Below are positions 1 through 10,088 of a DNA stretch of 32,999 nt, in pieces. The translations under genes were made by a program, and so were the position numbers. The number at the start of each line of letters is the position of its first letter. The first letter of the stretch is position 1. The notes below the pieces were generated by a model that was not told where the DNA came from, ran no database searches, and saw only the letters and a list, made by a program, of their open reading frames with translations. The DNA is from Pinguiococcus pyrenoidosus (lineage: Eukaryota; Sar; Pinguiophyceae; Pinguiochrysidales; Pinguiochrysidaceae), in the NCBI GenBank assembly GCA_019677205.1, contig JAAMXY010001422.1, positions 1-32,999 on the forward strand. Reading direction: 5' to 3'.

Positions 1-463
1 CCTGCTGGTCGCTCGCAGGCTCGGGATTCTCATCAGCGGGCTCGATGTCCTCCATCACGGGCAGCCCCGGGCTGCTTTCGGGGGCGTCGTCCGAGCCAAA
101 GTTGTGGCAGTAGCCAAAAAGGCGGCGGAGCACGGCCAAGATGGCCTGCTCGTTGCCGTGCTTCATCTCCTTGAGTGACACCTTCACGAAAACTCCACTG
201 ATCGGCGCCGCCACGGAAGCTTCGACTTCTTTCGTCAGTACTTCCTCCTCTGCAGCATCAATGTCGGGCAGAGCCGTGAGGATCGCTTCGAGATCCAGCT
301 CTACTTTCGCGGCCGCCAGCCTCGAGAGCATCTCGGACCTCGCGGCCGAGCTCTCCACTTTGAAGAGCGACACCACGAGGCGCCAGTACAGGGCTGACTT
401 GGTGCCCGAGGCACGCAGCTCAAGGAGCTTGCAGCCCTTCTGAAGGTCACGATACGACGCCAT
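1..463 (-). CDS. SAP-motif-like protein, N-terminal part (runs off window)
   Basis: An open frame runs leftwards from the ATG at 463 to the window edge without a stop, giving the first 154 residues. Residues 5-30 (DLQKGCKLLELRASGTKSAL and onward) resemble the SAP helix-turn-helix motif found in chromatin and nucleic-acid-binding proteins: a Leu-rich helix, a short Ser-Gly turn and a second helix ending YWRLV. The rest is helical and acidic, with a region beginning VSLKEMKHGNEQ and an Asp/Glu/Pro-rich tail. The frame shows coding-like composition and no internal stop. It is divergent from the SH3 gene that starts at 914. No downstream domain can be seen, so the function is open; nucleic-acid binding is inferred only from the SAP resemblance. 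Confidence 0.6.
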   Translation of the reverse strand, partial: MASYRDLQKGCKLLELRASGTKSALYWRLVVSLFKVESSAARSEMLSRLAAAKVELDLEAILTALPDIDAAEEEVLTKEVEASVAAPISGVFVKVSLKEMKHGNEQAILAVLRRLFGYCHNFGSDDAPESSPGLPVMEDIEPADENPEPASDQQ

Positions 464-913
464 CCTTGCGCTCTGAGAGAAGAGAAGAGATGCCGGGGGA
501 CTCTTAGCCGCTCCGCGATCCTGCTGGGAGACGCGCGCCTCTGTGTCACCGCACCTCCACAAATCGACGTTGAAACAGAAGAGTAGCTCCTGGCAGATCG
601 CTGCGCTTGCGAACGTGGTGGCCGGTGCCGGCGCGGTAAGGCAAAGTTCCACGCAGCACTGAAAGCGGTCGACTTCCGAAGAGAGGGAAGCGCGAAAAGC
701 AACGGTCAAATCCCGCACGCGCCCGCTGGTACAACGGCGCTGAACCGCCGTATCCATCTGTCATATCCATCTGTCCCTGGTGTACGTCGCTGTCTTTCTT
801 CGTATCTGTCCCCTCTTCCCACGCTGTTCTTTCTGCCTCACGTGGTCGTCGCCGCCCACCGTGCTCTGCGCCGCACTCCGAGCTCACCTGCCGCCGTTTC
901 CATCTCTCACCCC
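464..913. promoter_or_regulatory. Divergent intergenic region with short tandem repeat
   Basis: This 450-nt stretch lies between the start codons of the SAP-like gene (minus) and the SH3 gene (plus), so it should hold both promoters. A 12-nt element, TATCCATCTGTC, occurs twice in a row at 751-762 and 764-775. I see no CCAAT box or convincing TATA box, and the small open frames here have no coding character. Confidence 0.4.
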
Positions 914-2177
914 ATGCGTGCCACACGGGTGGTGCTCGCGCGGCACCCTCTGCACCGGGGAATCTATGGCTCCCGGACTTCGGGCACGAAGCTGGCGAGG
1001 AGCTTCCAGGAGCGATACTCCGTGCACTTCGGCGCGGACGACTGGGCGTCGCTGAGCGTGTCTCGGGATGCAGCCGCCAGCGGCGAAAAGAAGGCCTACG
1101 GTATGTGCTCTTTCTTCCAGGGCGAGAAATAGCTTTCGAGCGCCGCGGCTGACGCCCTTGAAGGCATCTCGTCGCCCCAGACGTATTACCTGAGAATTCT
1201 GATGCATCATCTGATACCGCCGGACGAGCCCGACTATCTCCCCACGACGTTCAAGCTCTCGCCTGTGACATACGCGCGCGCGAAGGAAGACGTTCCGATG
1301 GAGAACGTGGGAACGCTGCCGTTGCTAAAGGGGGAAATTCTGGAGCTCCTAGACGACGCCGACCCCAACACGTGGTTTGGAAGGTGAGTATTGCCAAATG
1401 GAAATGGGCTGGCGTGGATGCGATGTCGCTGCCAAAGGCTAATCGCTCGCGGCGTGTGCAAGGTCTCTGCGTCTTGAGAGCGGCACGGTGCCGGCCGACA
1501 AGCTCGAGTATCTGCACGAGGCCCTCGATTCGGCGGAGCAGTCGAGACAGGCCATGTACTTGAGCCAGAAGGCCATCATCGATCCCCAGTTCACACAAGC
1601 CGTAGGTACCGTCCAAGGAAAGCACACTGGAAGCATGCCGAAGCCAGCACACGTCTGAAGCGGCATCTCTGTCCAGCGGCGCCTTTCGTGCTCAACGCGG
1701 AGAGTCGCGTCGTGGAGCTGGAGGAGTACCTGGAGGAGACTTTCAATCGCATCGAGAAGGGGAGACTGGTCGTTAGTGTCAGCTTCGTTGCAGATGGCTA
1801 CGACATATCGGGCACTCGCCGGATTGGTGAAGCGTTCTTCGGCAAGGCGATCTCCGTGATTGTCAGGTGCGTGCTTCCTAGCGTGCTTCCTTGCGTGCGT
1901 CCGTGCGTGCGTGCGTGCGTGCGTGCGCGGGACGGAGTCGCAGTTGTCAGTGGTCTGGGACGATCGAGTGTGGAAAAAGGACGATTAGGACGATAATCGT
2001 CCCTGCCTTCTTCCAATCACTAGGGTGGCGCAGAATCTGGAGCCAGACATGTCCTTCCAGTATAGAGTGGAGACTCTGGACGTGAATGACGGCCAGAAGC
2101 TGCACGAGTACCCCGGCATCATCAGAAGCGCGTTCAACCCGATGACCTGGTTTCGTAGCTCGTCAAGAGGAATGTAG
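914..2177 (+). CDS. SH3-domain protein with basic N-terminus
   Basis: Five exons are deduced: 914-1100, 1164-1383, 1463-1605, 1677-1866 and 2024-2177, giving 297 residues. All introns are GT..AG and all phases agree. The first acceptor, at 1163, is chosen because it alone restores the SH3 frame and skips a TAG. The N-terminus (MRATRVVLARHPLHRGIYGS) is Arg-rich and lacks acidic residues, as in mitochondrial presequences. An SH3 fold lies at about residues 105-153: a LPLLKGEILELL strand with an acidic loop, then NTWFGRS, then GTVPADKLEYL, which match the usual KGD, WW-GR and G-vP-NYVE positions. The second Trp is Phe and the Asn is Asp. Helical segments follow, including RVVELEEYLEETFNRIEKG. 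Intron 4 contains a GTGC tetranucleotide repeat. No closer family is recognised, so the partner and role are unknown. Confidence 0.75.
1870..1928. repeat. Tetranucleotide (GTGC/CGTG) microsatellite in an intron
   Basis: Imperfect then perfect tandem GTGC/TGCG units fill much of intron 4 of the SH3 gene, starting just after its donor. The perfect run is near 1903-1926. The repeat probably explains why this intron, at 157 nt, is about twice the usual length here. Confidence 0.85.
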
Positions 2178-3208
2178 CGCGCACGTGCGCAAGAGACCCA
2201 GGAGGAAGACAATTTTGAGATGGGCGGAGAAGGTCGATCGAGCACGACGTTTTGAGACGTCGCGGTAGCAGAGGTTTGCAAACAGCCGCACCAGCGCGTC
2301 AGTCTTGCCGATCGACGGAGTTTCCGTGGACTAGGCAGCGCGATCCACGAGATGCGTTGCCCAGTCCACGATCATTCGGTTTTGCATCGACACCTAGCAG
2401 CAACCACGGCGAAAAGTTGGGCTTGTTCCTGCATGCTCGTCTCATGGAGGTGCGCCTCGTGGGAGGCGACCGTCCGGCAGGCTCTGCGTCTCTTCCTTCT
2501 CAGCCGTTCACTGGCACTGGCATCGCCTCGCTGTCCCCTTTGACCTCTTCCTTTTCAGCCCTTCACTGGCACTGGCATCGCCTGCTGCCCGTGGCAGAAG
2601 CTCCAAGCATGCCGCCCCAGGTCGTCTGGGCCACGGGCGTGGAAGCTGGGCTTGATTTTGAGCGTTCCCGCACGCGTCTCGTCGTTCCAGACCGCCCCTG
2701 ACCACTCCTGGCCCGAAGTCGCTGTCGATGAAGCATGGGCGCCTCAAGCACGCCCGCCCGCAGGCACAGCCTTGTTGGAGGTGTGCCGTGGTGCCAGACC
2801 GCAGGAAGCGACCAGGCAAGTTCCTCGCTTTCGGTTTTTGGGGACAGGATCCTGCACGTCCGACCAGAGTTGCTCCAAGACTTGCATCAATCTCGCACGT
2901 CGGCGCTGTGCAAGGCAAGCCAAGCACCAGGAAGCCTTCTGCTGGGCCGATGATGCGTCGCAATCTGAATCGCGAAAACGAGAGACGTTGACCTTCGCTG
3001 TCAACCCTTTGGAACGGACGCCCCCTTATGCGCCATGAATACAGCAGAGCCTCAAGTGGAGGACGGCGTTTCCCCATCAATTCTGCTACACCATTGGTCC
3101 AAGCAGAGGATGGACATCCGTTCTGAAAATGTAGGAAAGGGGCGACAGGGAGTGCCACAAGCGCTGCCCAATGGGGGCGAGTTGGTGCACCAATGCTCCT
3201 GACGTTTC
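2178..3208. other. Intergenic region without a recognised gene
   Basis: About 1 kb between the SH3 gene and the A9-domain gene, both on plus. Open frames exist on both strands (for example 2252-2701 plus and 2508-3158 minus), but none has a recognisable domain and their composition looks random. The only structure I see is the duplicated element at 2489-2582. It may hold the 3' end of the SH3 transcript and the promoter of the A9 gene. Confidence 0.45.
2489..2582 (+). repeat. Direct repeat of about 38 nt, two copies
   Basis: Two near-identical copies lie at about 2489-2527 and 2545-2582, 56 nt apart start to start. Each reads CTCTTCCTTYTCAGCCSTTC and then ACTGGCACTGGCATCGCCT. Each copy opens with a pyrimidine tract ending in CAG, like a 3' splice site. 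They differ at only about two positions. Confidence 0.8.
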
Positions 3209-5115
3209 ATGACTAGCGGAGATTCGAACACATTTTCGGCGCGACGCGTGCTCTCGCCTCCCGCGGCCGAGGGCGTCATGCAAGGGGAAGGTGAAGTTGC
3301 GCCCGCACCAGCAAGGCAAGGTCGGCGGTCCATCTCCGGCGTTGCCAAGCGCGCTTGGAAGTCTACTTTCCGGAGAGCACAGCGAGGGTGAGAATCCTTC
3401 GGGGAAGCTTTTCTTGCATTTGTCAAGCTCGCCGCCCAGAGCACTGAGCCTTTCCACACCCCTGCCCAGGAGAACGCTGAAGGCGAACATTCCGCATCTG
3501 GACTCCGACGCCGACGAAGTATGCAGTGATCCGTGCGAGGTACCGGTCGGGCTGCGGGAAGGCAAGGCAAGCCCATCGCTGACGGGGATGCTGCCGCCCG
3601 CTCAGGACCGCGTTGGAAAGCTCCGACCGAGCTCCAAGAGGTGGCGAACCACGTCTGCGCCTCCGGTGCCCAGCGTGGTCAGCATGGAAGACGCCTACAT
3701 GCTGTATGACCAGCAGCGCGACTCGGACGTTTCCGAGCTGTCGGATGTGAGCTACAGCGTGTTCCGGCGGGGATCGTACCACGCAGGACAAACGGAGAGG
3801 CAGCAAGACGTCGCCTCGGATGGACGTCGCTTTCCGTGGAAGTAAGCCGGCGCACTGCGCTATGCAACCGCTGATTCGGCAATTGACGAATGCTTCGCCG
3901 CAGGTTGAAGACCATCCCGCGACAGGGCTCGCAGCCACGGCTGTCCGAGCACTCCCTGCCGTTGAGTCCTCGCATGTCTGCGGCGACCAAGCGGCCGGAG
4001 GAGATTGCCGAAGAAAATGCGAACATCCGAAGGAACATGATGCGCACAAGGTGCCGACCTTTGCAAGCGTCACGAAAGCTGGGAGCGGCTCCGCTCACCA
4101 GTCGCCTCGCAGGGCCGAGCAAGACCTGGCCGTGGAGGAGAGAACAATCAGCTTGTGCCATGCCGCTTCTCTGGACAGCATCACCGAGGAGCATGGCTGC
4201 GTGGCCAAGATCGTGCTGCAGAAGCACGTCCACAGCGAGTGGTGTGATCGCAAGGTTCGCCAATCCAACTGCTGCACTGTGGTCCTGGCGCTTCCTTGTG
4301 TCCATTTCTCAGCAGTGCGCGATAATACCCGCAGGACCGCATCTGCTCGGCGGCGGGGAAGCTTCGGGAAGGGGAATACCTGCTCGCGCACGGGCTCTGC
4401 GATACCGCGACGTCGGGGCAGTGGATGCGAATAGACAAGAGAACGAGGGCTGCGCGGCCGATTCCCAACGCAATGAAGGGATCGAAGACGTACCAGCTCC
4501 AAAAGGAGGACGTTGGGTGCAGGATCGGGTATCACGTGTGCATGGAAGACATTTCCGGTGAGCAGCGCTGGCCAGCACCACCTATGAAGTAGCCGGGATG
4601 GCAGCATCCGAGACTGCCACGGCGCGGACACTTACTCCGTCTGCACGCTTTTTCCAGGGACCGTGGACAACAACGAGAGCTCCACTCAGCATGGGACTGT
4701 CTTTGACGTGGATATGGGCATGGCATACTTTCGGCCACTGGGCCCCATCGAGGCGATGCCGCCCCGCATCCGGCACCTTCTCATCGAGGGAGGGTGCGAA
4801 GTGGGATCCGTGCTCACGGCGAGCTACGAGTACCGCGGCGGCTTCGAGGGCCCCACGCAAGTGTGGTGGCTGCGCGTCCATCCTGACGGATCCCGGGTGA
4901 AGATCTCCCAGCCAACCTGCATCCCGATGGGCTCCCGCAGGAGCGGGTCCTCGGAGAACCCCTTGCACTACGTCATCAAGCCGGAGGACCTCGGATGCAT
5001 GCTGAAGGCGAAGTGTCGGGCGATCCGCAACGACGGTGTCGAAGGCACCGTGACGACCTCGCAGCCCTTTGAGGTCGTCGCTGCCACTCCGGAAACCGAA
5101 CAGGAAAGTCCTTAG
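3209..5115 (+). CDS. AIR9-type A9-domain protein
   Basis: Six exons with consistent phases are deduced: 3209-3387, 3470-3841, 3904-4050, 4113-4254, 4335-4557 and 4658-5115, for 506 residues. The first 250 residues are Ser/Arg/Pro-rich and probably disordered. The C-terminal half carries two Ig-like A9 modules as in plant AIR9. One, at about residues 290-350, ends YQLQKEDVGCRIGYHV. The other, at about 388-497, contains GGFEGPTQVWWLRV and later HYVIKPEDLGCMLKAKCRA. The E-D-(V/L)-G-C signature before the last strand is diagnostic. AIR9 is a microtubule-associated protein that marks the cortical division site in plants; this protein lacks the Leu-rich repeats of plant AIR9 and is far shorter. A microtubule or cytoskeletal role is family inference. 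The start ATG is the first in the frame of exon 1; an upstream exon cannot be excluded. Confidence 0.75.
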
Positions 5116-5242
5116 CCCTCGAAGCTACGCAGGGAGAACGAGACGATGGTAATGATAGGTGAGGAGCGGCTGAAGCGGTCAGGGTTAACGTTGCTCCAGC
5201 GTCCCCCATATCTCTCACCATCGACTCCCGTCAGGATGACCA

Positions 5243-5261
5243 GTGTGTGTGTGTGTGTGTT
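5243..5261. repeat. (GT)n dinucleotide microsatellite
   Basis: A run of about nine GT units follows the 3' end of the A9 gene. It is a simple repeat with no evident function. Confidence 0.9.
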
Positions 5262-5846
5262 GGTGCATGGACTCGTCGAGAACGTTCACAGGTGATCACC
5301 AAGCAGTCTTACTAGAGAAAACAGGATACCGAAAAACCAAAAGCTTGATTGAGACCGTGGCGACGCACCAAGCTTGCTCCCTTCCCCCAAGACAAACCCT
5401 TGCCGAGATTGGCCACGAGGCCAACCGAAGTCTCACCCAAAGAAGCCAACCTCGCAACGTCGCTCTCACCCCCAAAGAATCACGACGCTCCAGGGATCTT
5501 ATTTTGATCGTCACACACGATCGCGGCGGTTGCGTTGAAGGACTCTTTTCTCTCTCTTTACTTCACACGCAACCACCAATGAACAGAGAGCGAAGGACCG
5601 AACGGCTCCCGTGGAGGCAAGCCGTCAGGCAATCGTACTTCAAGTTGCAGCCGAAGTTTTTGAGGAGTGCAGGGCGGCGGCTTTTTTTCCCAGCGGAGGT
5701 TCACCGAGCTCAACGGCTCCTTCGGTGTCGCGCGACCGTCTGTTGCGCGACACAAGACGCACTCCAACAAACTCCTAACCAGCACCCGTAGACTTGCGGC
5801 GCAGTTGAGACACTGAGTCAGTAAAACTTCCTCGTGCCGGGCCCCC

Positions 5847-6020
5847 ATTGGTGGATGTTTCGAAACGATCCAATGAGCGACACCTCATGCGAACCCTGAT
5901 CATCGGGGCAGATCGATCACAAACGGTCGGCAGCATAGCCAATGGTCTCTCTTGGCGCGCGAACTTGCCCAATCAAGTAACTTCCGATCCGTTGAATATT
6001 ACGCTGGCGGGTTCCATTGG
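5847..6020. promoter_or_regulatory. CCAAT-box cluster upstream of the MYB gene
   Basis: Five CCAAT boxes in both orientations lie within 174 nt: ATTGG at 5847-5851, CCAAT at 5870-5874, 5939-5943 and 5969-5973, and ATTGG at 6016-6020. CCAAT is the binding site of the heterotrimeric NF-Y factor in eukaryotes. The cluster lies 270-440 nt before the proposed MYB start codon. The motifs are read directly; their use as NF-Y sites is inference. Confidence 0.6.
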
Positions 6021-6290
6021 TTAGGCCCAGTCTCAACGTACCCGACACGCGGACGCGCTTCCGCATCCCAATCCTCCCGAAATATGGCAGCTTGTCTTCG
6101 GGAGCCTGATCAACATCCGAGCAAGTAGATATCCCTTCAGGCGTACTTCACCGGAAGAGTGCCTCGGCCCGATCTCGTGCTCGTCTGCGCAGAAGCGGCG
6201 CGGCGCTCCTCCCCCGGCACGCTCCAGCCGCGCGGTTCCGCGCGCAAGGCCTTTCGGCGCTGAAGAGAAGGACTCGGGCGGCGCGCGAGA

Positions 6291-9123
6291 ATGAACCGCA
6301 TGCAAGGAGCTCCCCTAGGTGCGTTGGCTGCGCGACGACCTGCGACAGCGCTGCGTGGGCGCAACGATCGCCCCGTGCAACCTCGGTGGGCGCGACGCCT
6401 TGCCAGAGGCTCCGCGAAGGCGCAAGCACGCGGATCGCACGGCGAACGGCGGAGGTTGTGAGGGATTGCCGCGCGGAAGAAGGAAAACCCACATGCCGCA
6501 AAATTCAAATTGTAGCCCGAGAGCCAGCGAAGCAGCTGCGCGGAATGGCAGGGGAGGCGTGGGAAGCGACCGATTCGCACCGTTCCCGGGAGACACGCAA
6601 GGCTCGCGCCAGCTGGCAATGCGAGACCGCGGCTTCCCTAACGCGTCGTTTGGGATTTTTGCAGGGGCGCCTCCGAACTCGGGTTCAGCTGCTCTGTTTC
6701 TCAACGGCGTTGGCCAGATGCCCATCATGGTCTCCACGCCCCCGCGCAGCAACCAGGGCTCGAAGCCGTCCAACTCCCGCCGAGCATGGGTGCCCGCCGA
6801 GGACGACGCGATCCGACAGCTCGTGGCGCTGCTGGGCACGCGCAGCTGGGGCTTGGTGGCCGAGCGGCTGCGCAACGACTACGCCATCGGCGGCCGCTCG
6901 GGCAAGCAGTGCCGCGAACGCTGGCACAACCACCTGGACCCGAACATCCGCAAGGGCAAGTGGACGGAGGAGGAAGAGAGAATCATGGCCGAGGCGCACA
7001 AGGAGCTCGGCAACAAGTGGAGCGAGATTGCCAAGCGCCTTCCGGGGCGCACGGACAACCATGTGAAGAACCACTGGTATTCGTCCATGCGCCGCAGCGC
7101 GAGGCGCCTGAGTCGTGAGCTGTCCAACGAGTCCGCCACGCCTTCTCCCAAGAACCCACCCTTCGCGGGCCTGATCAAGAAGGACATGGCTGGCGCAGCG
7201 GCTTCGGCGAGTAACCAAACGATGAAACCGAGCTCCGCACCGGCCGGCGACGGCGCCGCGCGCGTGCGCGTCAGCAGCATCGCCCCGCAGCTCAGCTCGG
7301 ACTGCACCGCCTTCTACTCGCAAGTTCGTGGCCTGAGGAGCCAGAGTCCGTCCCCCGCGCACCTCCAGGCCGCGCAGCCGGTGAACATCCGGCCGGGCAG
7401 TGCCTCTCCCGCGACGACCATCACCACCCCGATGGTCAACATGAATCACCAGGGGAGCACCTCCTCCAGCCTGCCGGCCGCGCCTCAGTCCAACGTTGGA
7501 GGAGTGCAGCTGAGCGCCGACGAGCTGCAGCAGCGCAAGGCGGGCAAGCCGGTCCGCCCGAAGTGCCGCAAGTCGGCGAACCTGGCCGAGCTCCAGCGAT
7601 ACTTGAACGCGGCGACCTATGCCGCCCAGACCGTGCTCATCGAGCAGGGTGACATCACCGTCCTCGCGGTGAAGCCCACCGACGAGGATGTCATCGCCGC
7701 GCTGCCGTCGGAGGACTCGCCGACGTACCTGGCCATGTCGGACGACAAGAAGGCGATGGTGCGGCTTGCCCGGCGCGATCGCGAAGCCTTCTGCACCGAG
7801 GCCCTGAACGACGCCAGGAAGAACGCGCTCTTTAGCGACAAGGTGCGCGAGAGCATCAAGAAGAGCGAAGCCCTCCGGGAGCGGCAAGAGCGAGCTGAGA
7901 AGCACGCAGCCAAGTCCGGATGGGGCGCACGGCCAAGCTCCGCGCCAGTCAAGGGGGGCCCGAACGCGCACCCGCAGAACCAGAAGCTGCGCAAGAACGG
8001 CTCCCTGGGCCACAAGCGGCCGAAGCCGATCATCATCCCGGAGAAAGACAGCCTCAGGCACCTGGACCTTTCTGTGCCAAGCCCATTCGCCAGGAAGATC
8101 AAGCAGGAGCTTGAGACGGATTCCAATTTTGCCATGGCCCTGGACTTTCTGATGGACAAGCTTGACTCGATGTCCACCGGTCCGATAGACACGCCTCGCA
8201 CCCGTCACGTCTTGTCAATGTCCCTTCGAGCTCCGACGGACTCGACCTCGGCCTTGGCCGAGGGCGCGGAGGATCTGGATGCGTTGGAGATCGACGCCAT
8301 GAACCTCCTGCCCAGCCCCTTCCCGCCGGGTGCAGTGTCGCATGTGCTCAGTCCGTCTGTTCCGGGAGTTGGGGGCCACCGCGAAGACCCGAAGCAGAGT
8401 GTTTCGCCGCTGCCCACTCCTCTCACATCTTCTTCTCTGACGTGGGACAAGGTACGTGAGATGCCAAGTGCAAAGCAGATGGGACTATGCGCTACTGCTG
8501 GCCAGGCCCGTTGACGGCTAACGGCGCCTTCTCGCCCTGCCCCGTAGGTTCTGTACTCTCCGTTGCCTCACCTCATGTCGCCAAAGTTTTCGCGCGAAAC
8601 CGTGTCCGAAGCCGTGTCCGGGACGACCTCCATCGAGTCGACCGGAAGCATGAACTGCAAGGACGAGTATCGCCACCTGATGCCGGGCGATGCCATGCCG
8701 AGCAAGATGCAGCAGTCGGACGACTTGGCCGGCCTGTCGCCCTTCACCAACATCGAATCGGTGTCTTTTGATTTCGACTTCCCCGAGGATCTGGAGAAAA
8801 AGGGCCACCTGGACGACAGCTTGCAGTGTCAGCCTGCTTCGAAGGGCAGCCACGTGGTCAATCTGGCGACGCTGCAAGAGAACGGCCCGTCGGACCCCAA
8901 CGACTGCATCCGAGTGGTGATCTCGGGTGCCGGCAAGAAGACGTCTCCCACGGGAGCGAAGATCAGACCGGCTTCACAGGAGAGCATCACGGTGCGTACG
9001 TCCTTCTCACCGAAATCCGAAGCGTACCTCCGCGCGGCGCGGAATGCCAAGCTGCGTACCCCCCCTGTGCGGTCCCCTTCGGCGCCCCGGTCGAGTGCGA
9101 CAAAGCGCAAGAAACGTGGCTGA
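6291..9123 (+). CDS. R2R3-MYB transcription factor, c-Myb/MYB3R-like
   Basis: The preferred model has exons 6291-6318, 6665-8451 and 8548-9123, giving 796 residues. Two MYB repeats follow the N-terminus. R2 (about residues 49-102) begins [20 protein letters not shown] and ends [15 protein letters not shown]3 (about 104-155) is [20 protein letters not shown] through [19 protein letters not shown]. These match animal c-Myb and plant MYB3R R2-R3 closely, with a small insertion (RNDYAI) in R2. It should bind DNA in the nucleus. The long remainder is Ser/Pro-rich, and the C-terminus is basic (ATKRKKRG), a likely nuclear localisation signal. The first intron (346 nt, GTGCGT..TTTTGCAG) is the longest here. 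Without it the frame stays open, and an alternative start would be the ATG at 6493. The 8452-8547 intron is clear. Confidence 0.85.
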
Positions 9124-9545
9124 GCTGCGTAGCCCAGGATTGGCTGGCGGTCGAAGGCAAGCCCGGTGACGAAGGGAAGGTGCAAAGAGTGCCCTACTCG
9201 GGCCATCAAAGCACTTCTCAAGCTGCGCGCCCCTTCGGCAAAGACGTCGACCTCCCTGCCCAGGGCTCCGAGCAGCTTTGCATGGCCCGATAACGTCACC
9301 ATGAATGGTATCTTCGACGGCCTCGAATGCCATGAGAGCGGTCTGTCTGTTGCACAGACACTGCGGTCGTCATGCTTGTAAATGCTCACAGCTTTGCATT
9401 TTTAGACGTGTACTGTGTCCCCCCCCCCTCCCAAAAAAACCCCTTAGAATGCCGCAACCCTGACAAGGAAGCGCAACCGGAACAAACAAAGCAAATAAAG
9501 CAAATTCATTACACATCGAGAGTCTGGATCGTTTCCACTTCGCTC
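9124..9545. other. Convergent intergenic region
   Basis: This stretch separates the stop of the MYB gene (plus) from the stop of the unknown gene (minus). It contains a run of ten C at 9419-9428 followed by an A run, and an AATAAA at 9494-9499 that could serve as a polyadenylation signal for the plus-strand gene, though 370 nt is a long 3' UTR. No gene is visible. Confidence 0.4.
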
Positions 9546-10088
9546 TCATCCTGACTCCTGTACATCTTCTGCTGGTGCAGGGTCGACAGGGCAGCTCCCG
9601 CTGGCGTCTAGGCAGCTCCCGCTGGCGTCTAGGCAGCTCGCACTGGCTTCGCTCGGGCGCTGTCCGAGCCTCCGCGTTGTCTGCGCAGCCTCCGCGCGCA
9701 GGACCTCGGCAATCTTCTGCGTGGACACCGCGGAAGCGCTGAACTGCAGCTTGGACACTTGAGATGTGCAAAACGCCGCCTGCATCCACGGGCCTTTTCC
9801 CTCCTCCTTCTCCTGGAAGAAGACACGGACGCCCTGGCCGGCGAGGAGCACTTCGTCAAGCACCGCGTCGGGCTCCAGCTCCATGCCGGCTTGGTCGCAG
9901 ACGCGACAGGGAAGCCGTCGGCGAAGCGGTGGGCCATCATTGTGGATGTTGCGCACGACTCCTGATGGCGGCGGCGCCGCCAACTTGCCTGCCACCACCA
10001 GCGAGAGCCATCGGACCGTCTGCCGCTTGCCTCCCACCTCCACGACCACGCTGGTACCCAGCTGTGGCGCCTCCACAACAACCTTCAT
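9546..10088 (-). CDS. Unknown 180-residue protein with short C-terminal repeats
   Basis: One exon encodes 180 residues. The ATG at 10088 is the first in frame; the frame extends further upstream without another ATG. The N-terminal 110 residues are compact and look folded: MKVVVEAPQLGTSVVVEVGG, then TVRWLSLVVAGKL, then MELEPDAVLDEVLLAGQGVRVFF. The alternating beta strands and the TVRWL helix give a ubiquitin-like feel, but I do not recognise the family and the fold is a guess. The C-terminus contains two perfect LDASGSC heptads from the 21-nt repeat at 9590-9631. The protein is tail-to-tail with the MYB gene and has CCAAT boxes about 120-155 nt upstream. Function unknown. Confidence 0.6.
   Translation of the reverse strand: MKVVVEAPQLGTSVVVEVGGKRQTVRWLSLVVAGKLAAPPPSGVVRNIHNDGPPLRRRLPCRVCDQAGMELEPDAVLDEVLLAGQGVRVFFQEKEEGKGPWMQAAFCTSQVSKLQFSASAVSTQKIAEVLRAEAAQTTRRLGQRPSEASASCLDASGSCLDASGSCPVDPAPAEDVQESG
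9590..9646. repeat. 21-nt coding minisatellite
   Basis: The unit GGCAGCTCCCGCTGGCGTCT plus A is present twice exactly (9590-9610 and 9611-9631), followed by a degenerate third copy. Because 21 is a multiple of three, copy-number change adds or removes LDASGSC heptads from the unknown protein without a frameshift. Confidence 0.85.

Larger units (their letters stand above)
5116..6290. other. Intergenic region with GT repeat and CCAAT cluster
   Basis: About 1.2 kb between the A9 gene and the MYB gene. It contains a (GT)n run at 5243-5261 and, in its right half, the CCAAT cluster listed separately. An open frame at 5243-5791 begins inside the GT repeat, lacks any domain and looks random. The right part is taken as the MYB promoter. 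Confidence 0.5.

Noticed and set aside
1101-1180. First SH3-gene intron ending at the CCCCAG acceptor at 1180
   Set aside because: That acceptor shifts out of the SH3 frame. The acceptor at 1163 restores it.
2508-3158. 216-codon minus-strand frame and overlapping plus-strand frames
   Set aside because: No domain, no splice-consistent partners, and equally long frames on the other strand; long random frames are expected in GC-rich DNA.
3215-3240. GATTCGAAC-like sequence resembling a tRNA T-arm
   Set aside because: No acceptor stem, anticodon arm or D-arm can be built around it.
5243-5791. 182-codon plus-strand frame
   Set aside because: It starts inside a GT microsatellite, has no recognisable domain, and its composition looks like translated noncoding DNA.
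6685-8208. 507-codon minus-strand frame opposite the MYB gene
   Set aside because: It is the antisense shadow of the MYB coding frame; Arg/Leu/Val-rich with no domain.
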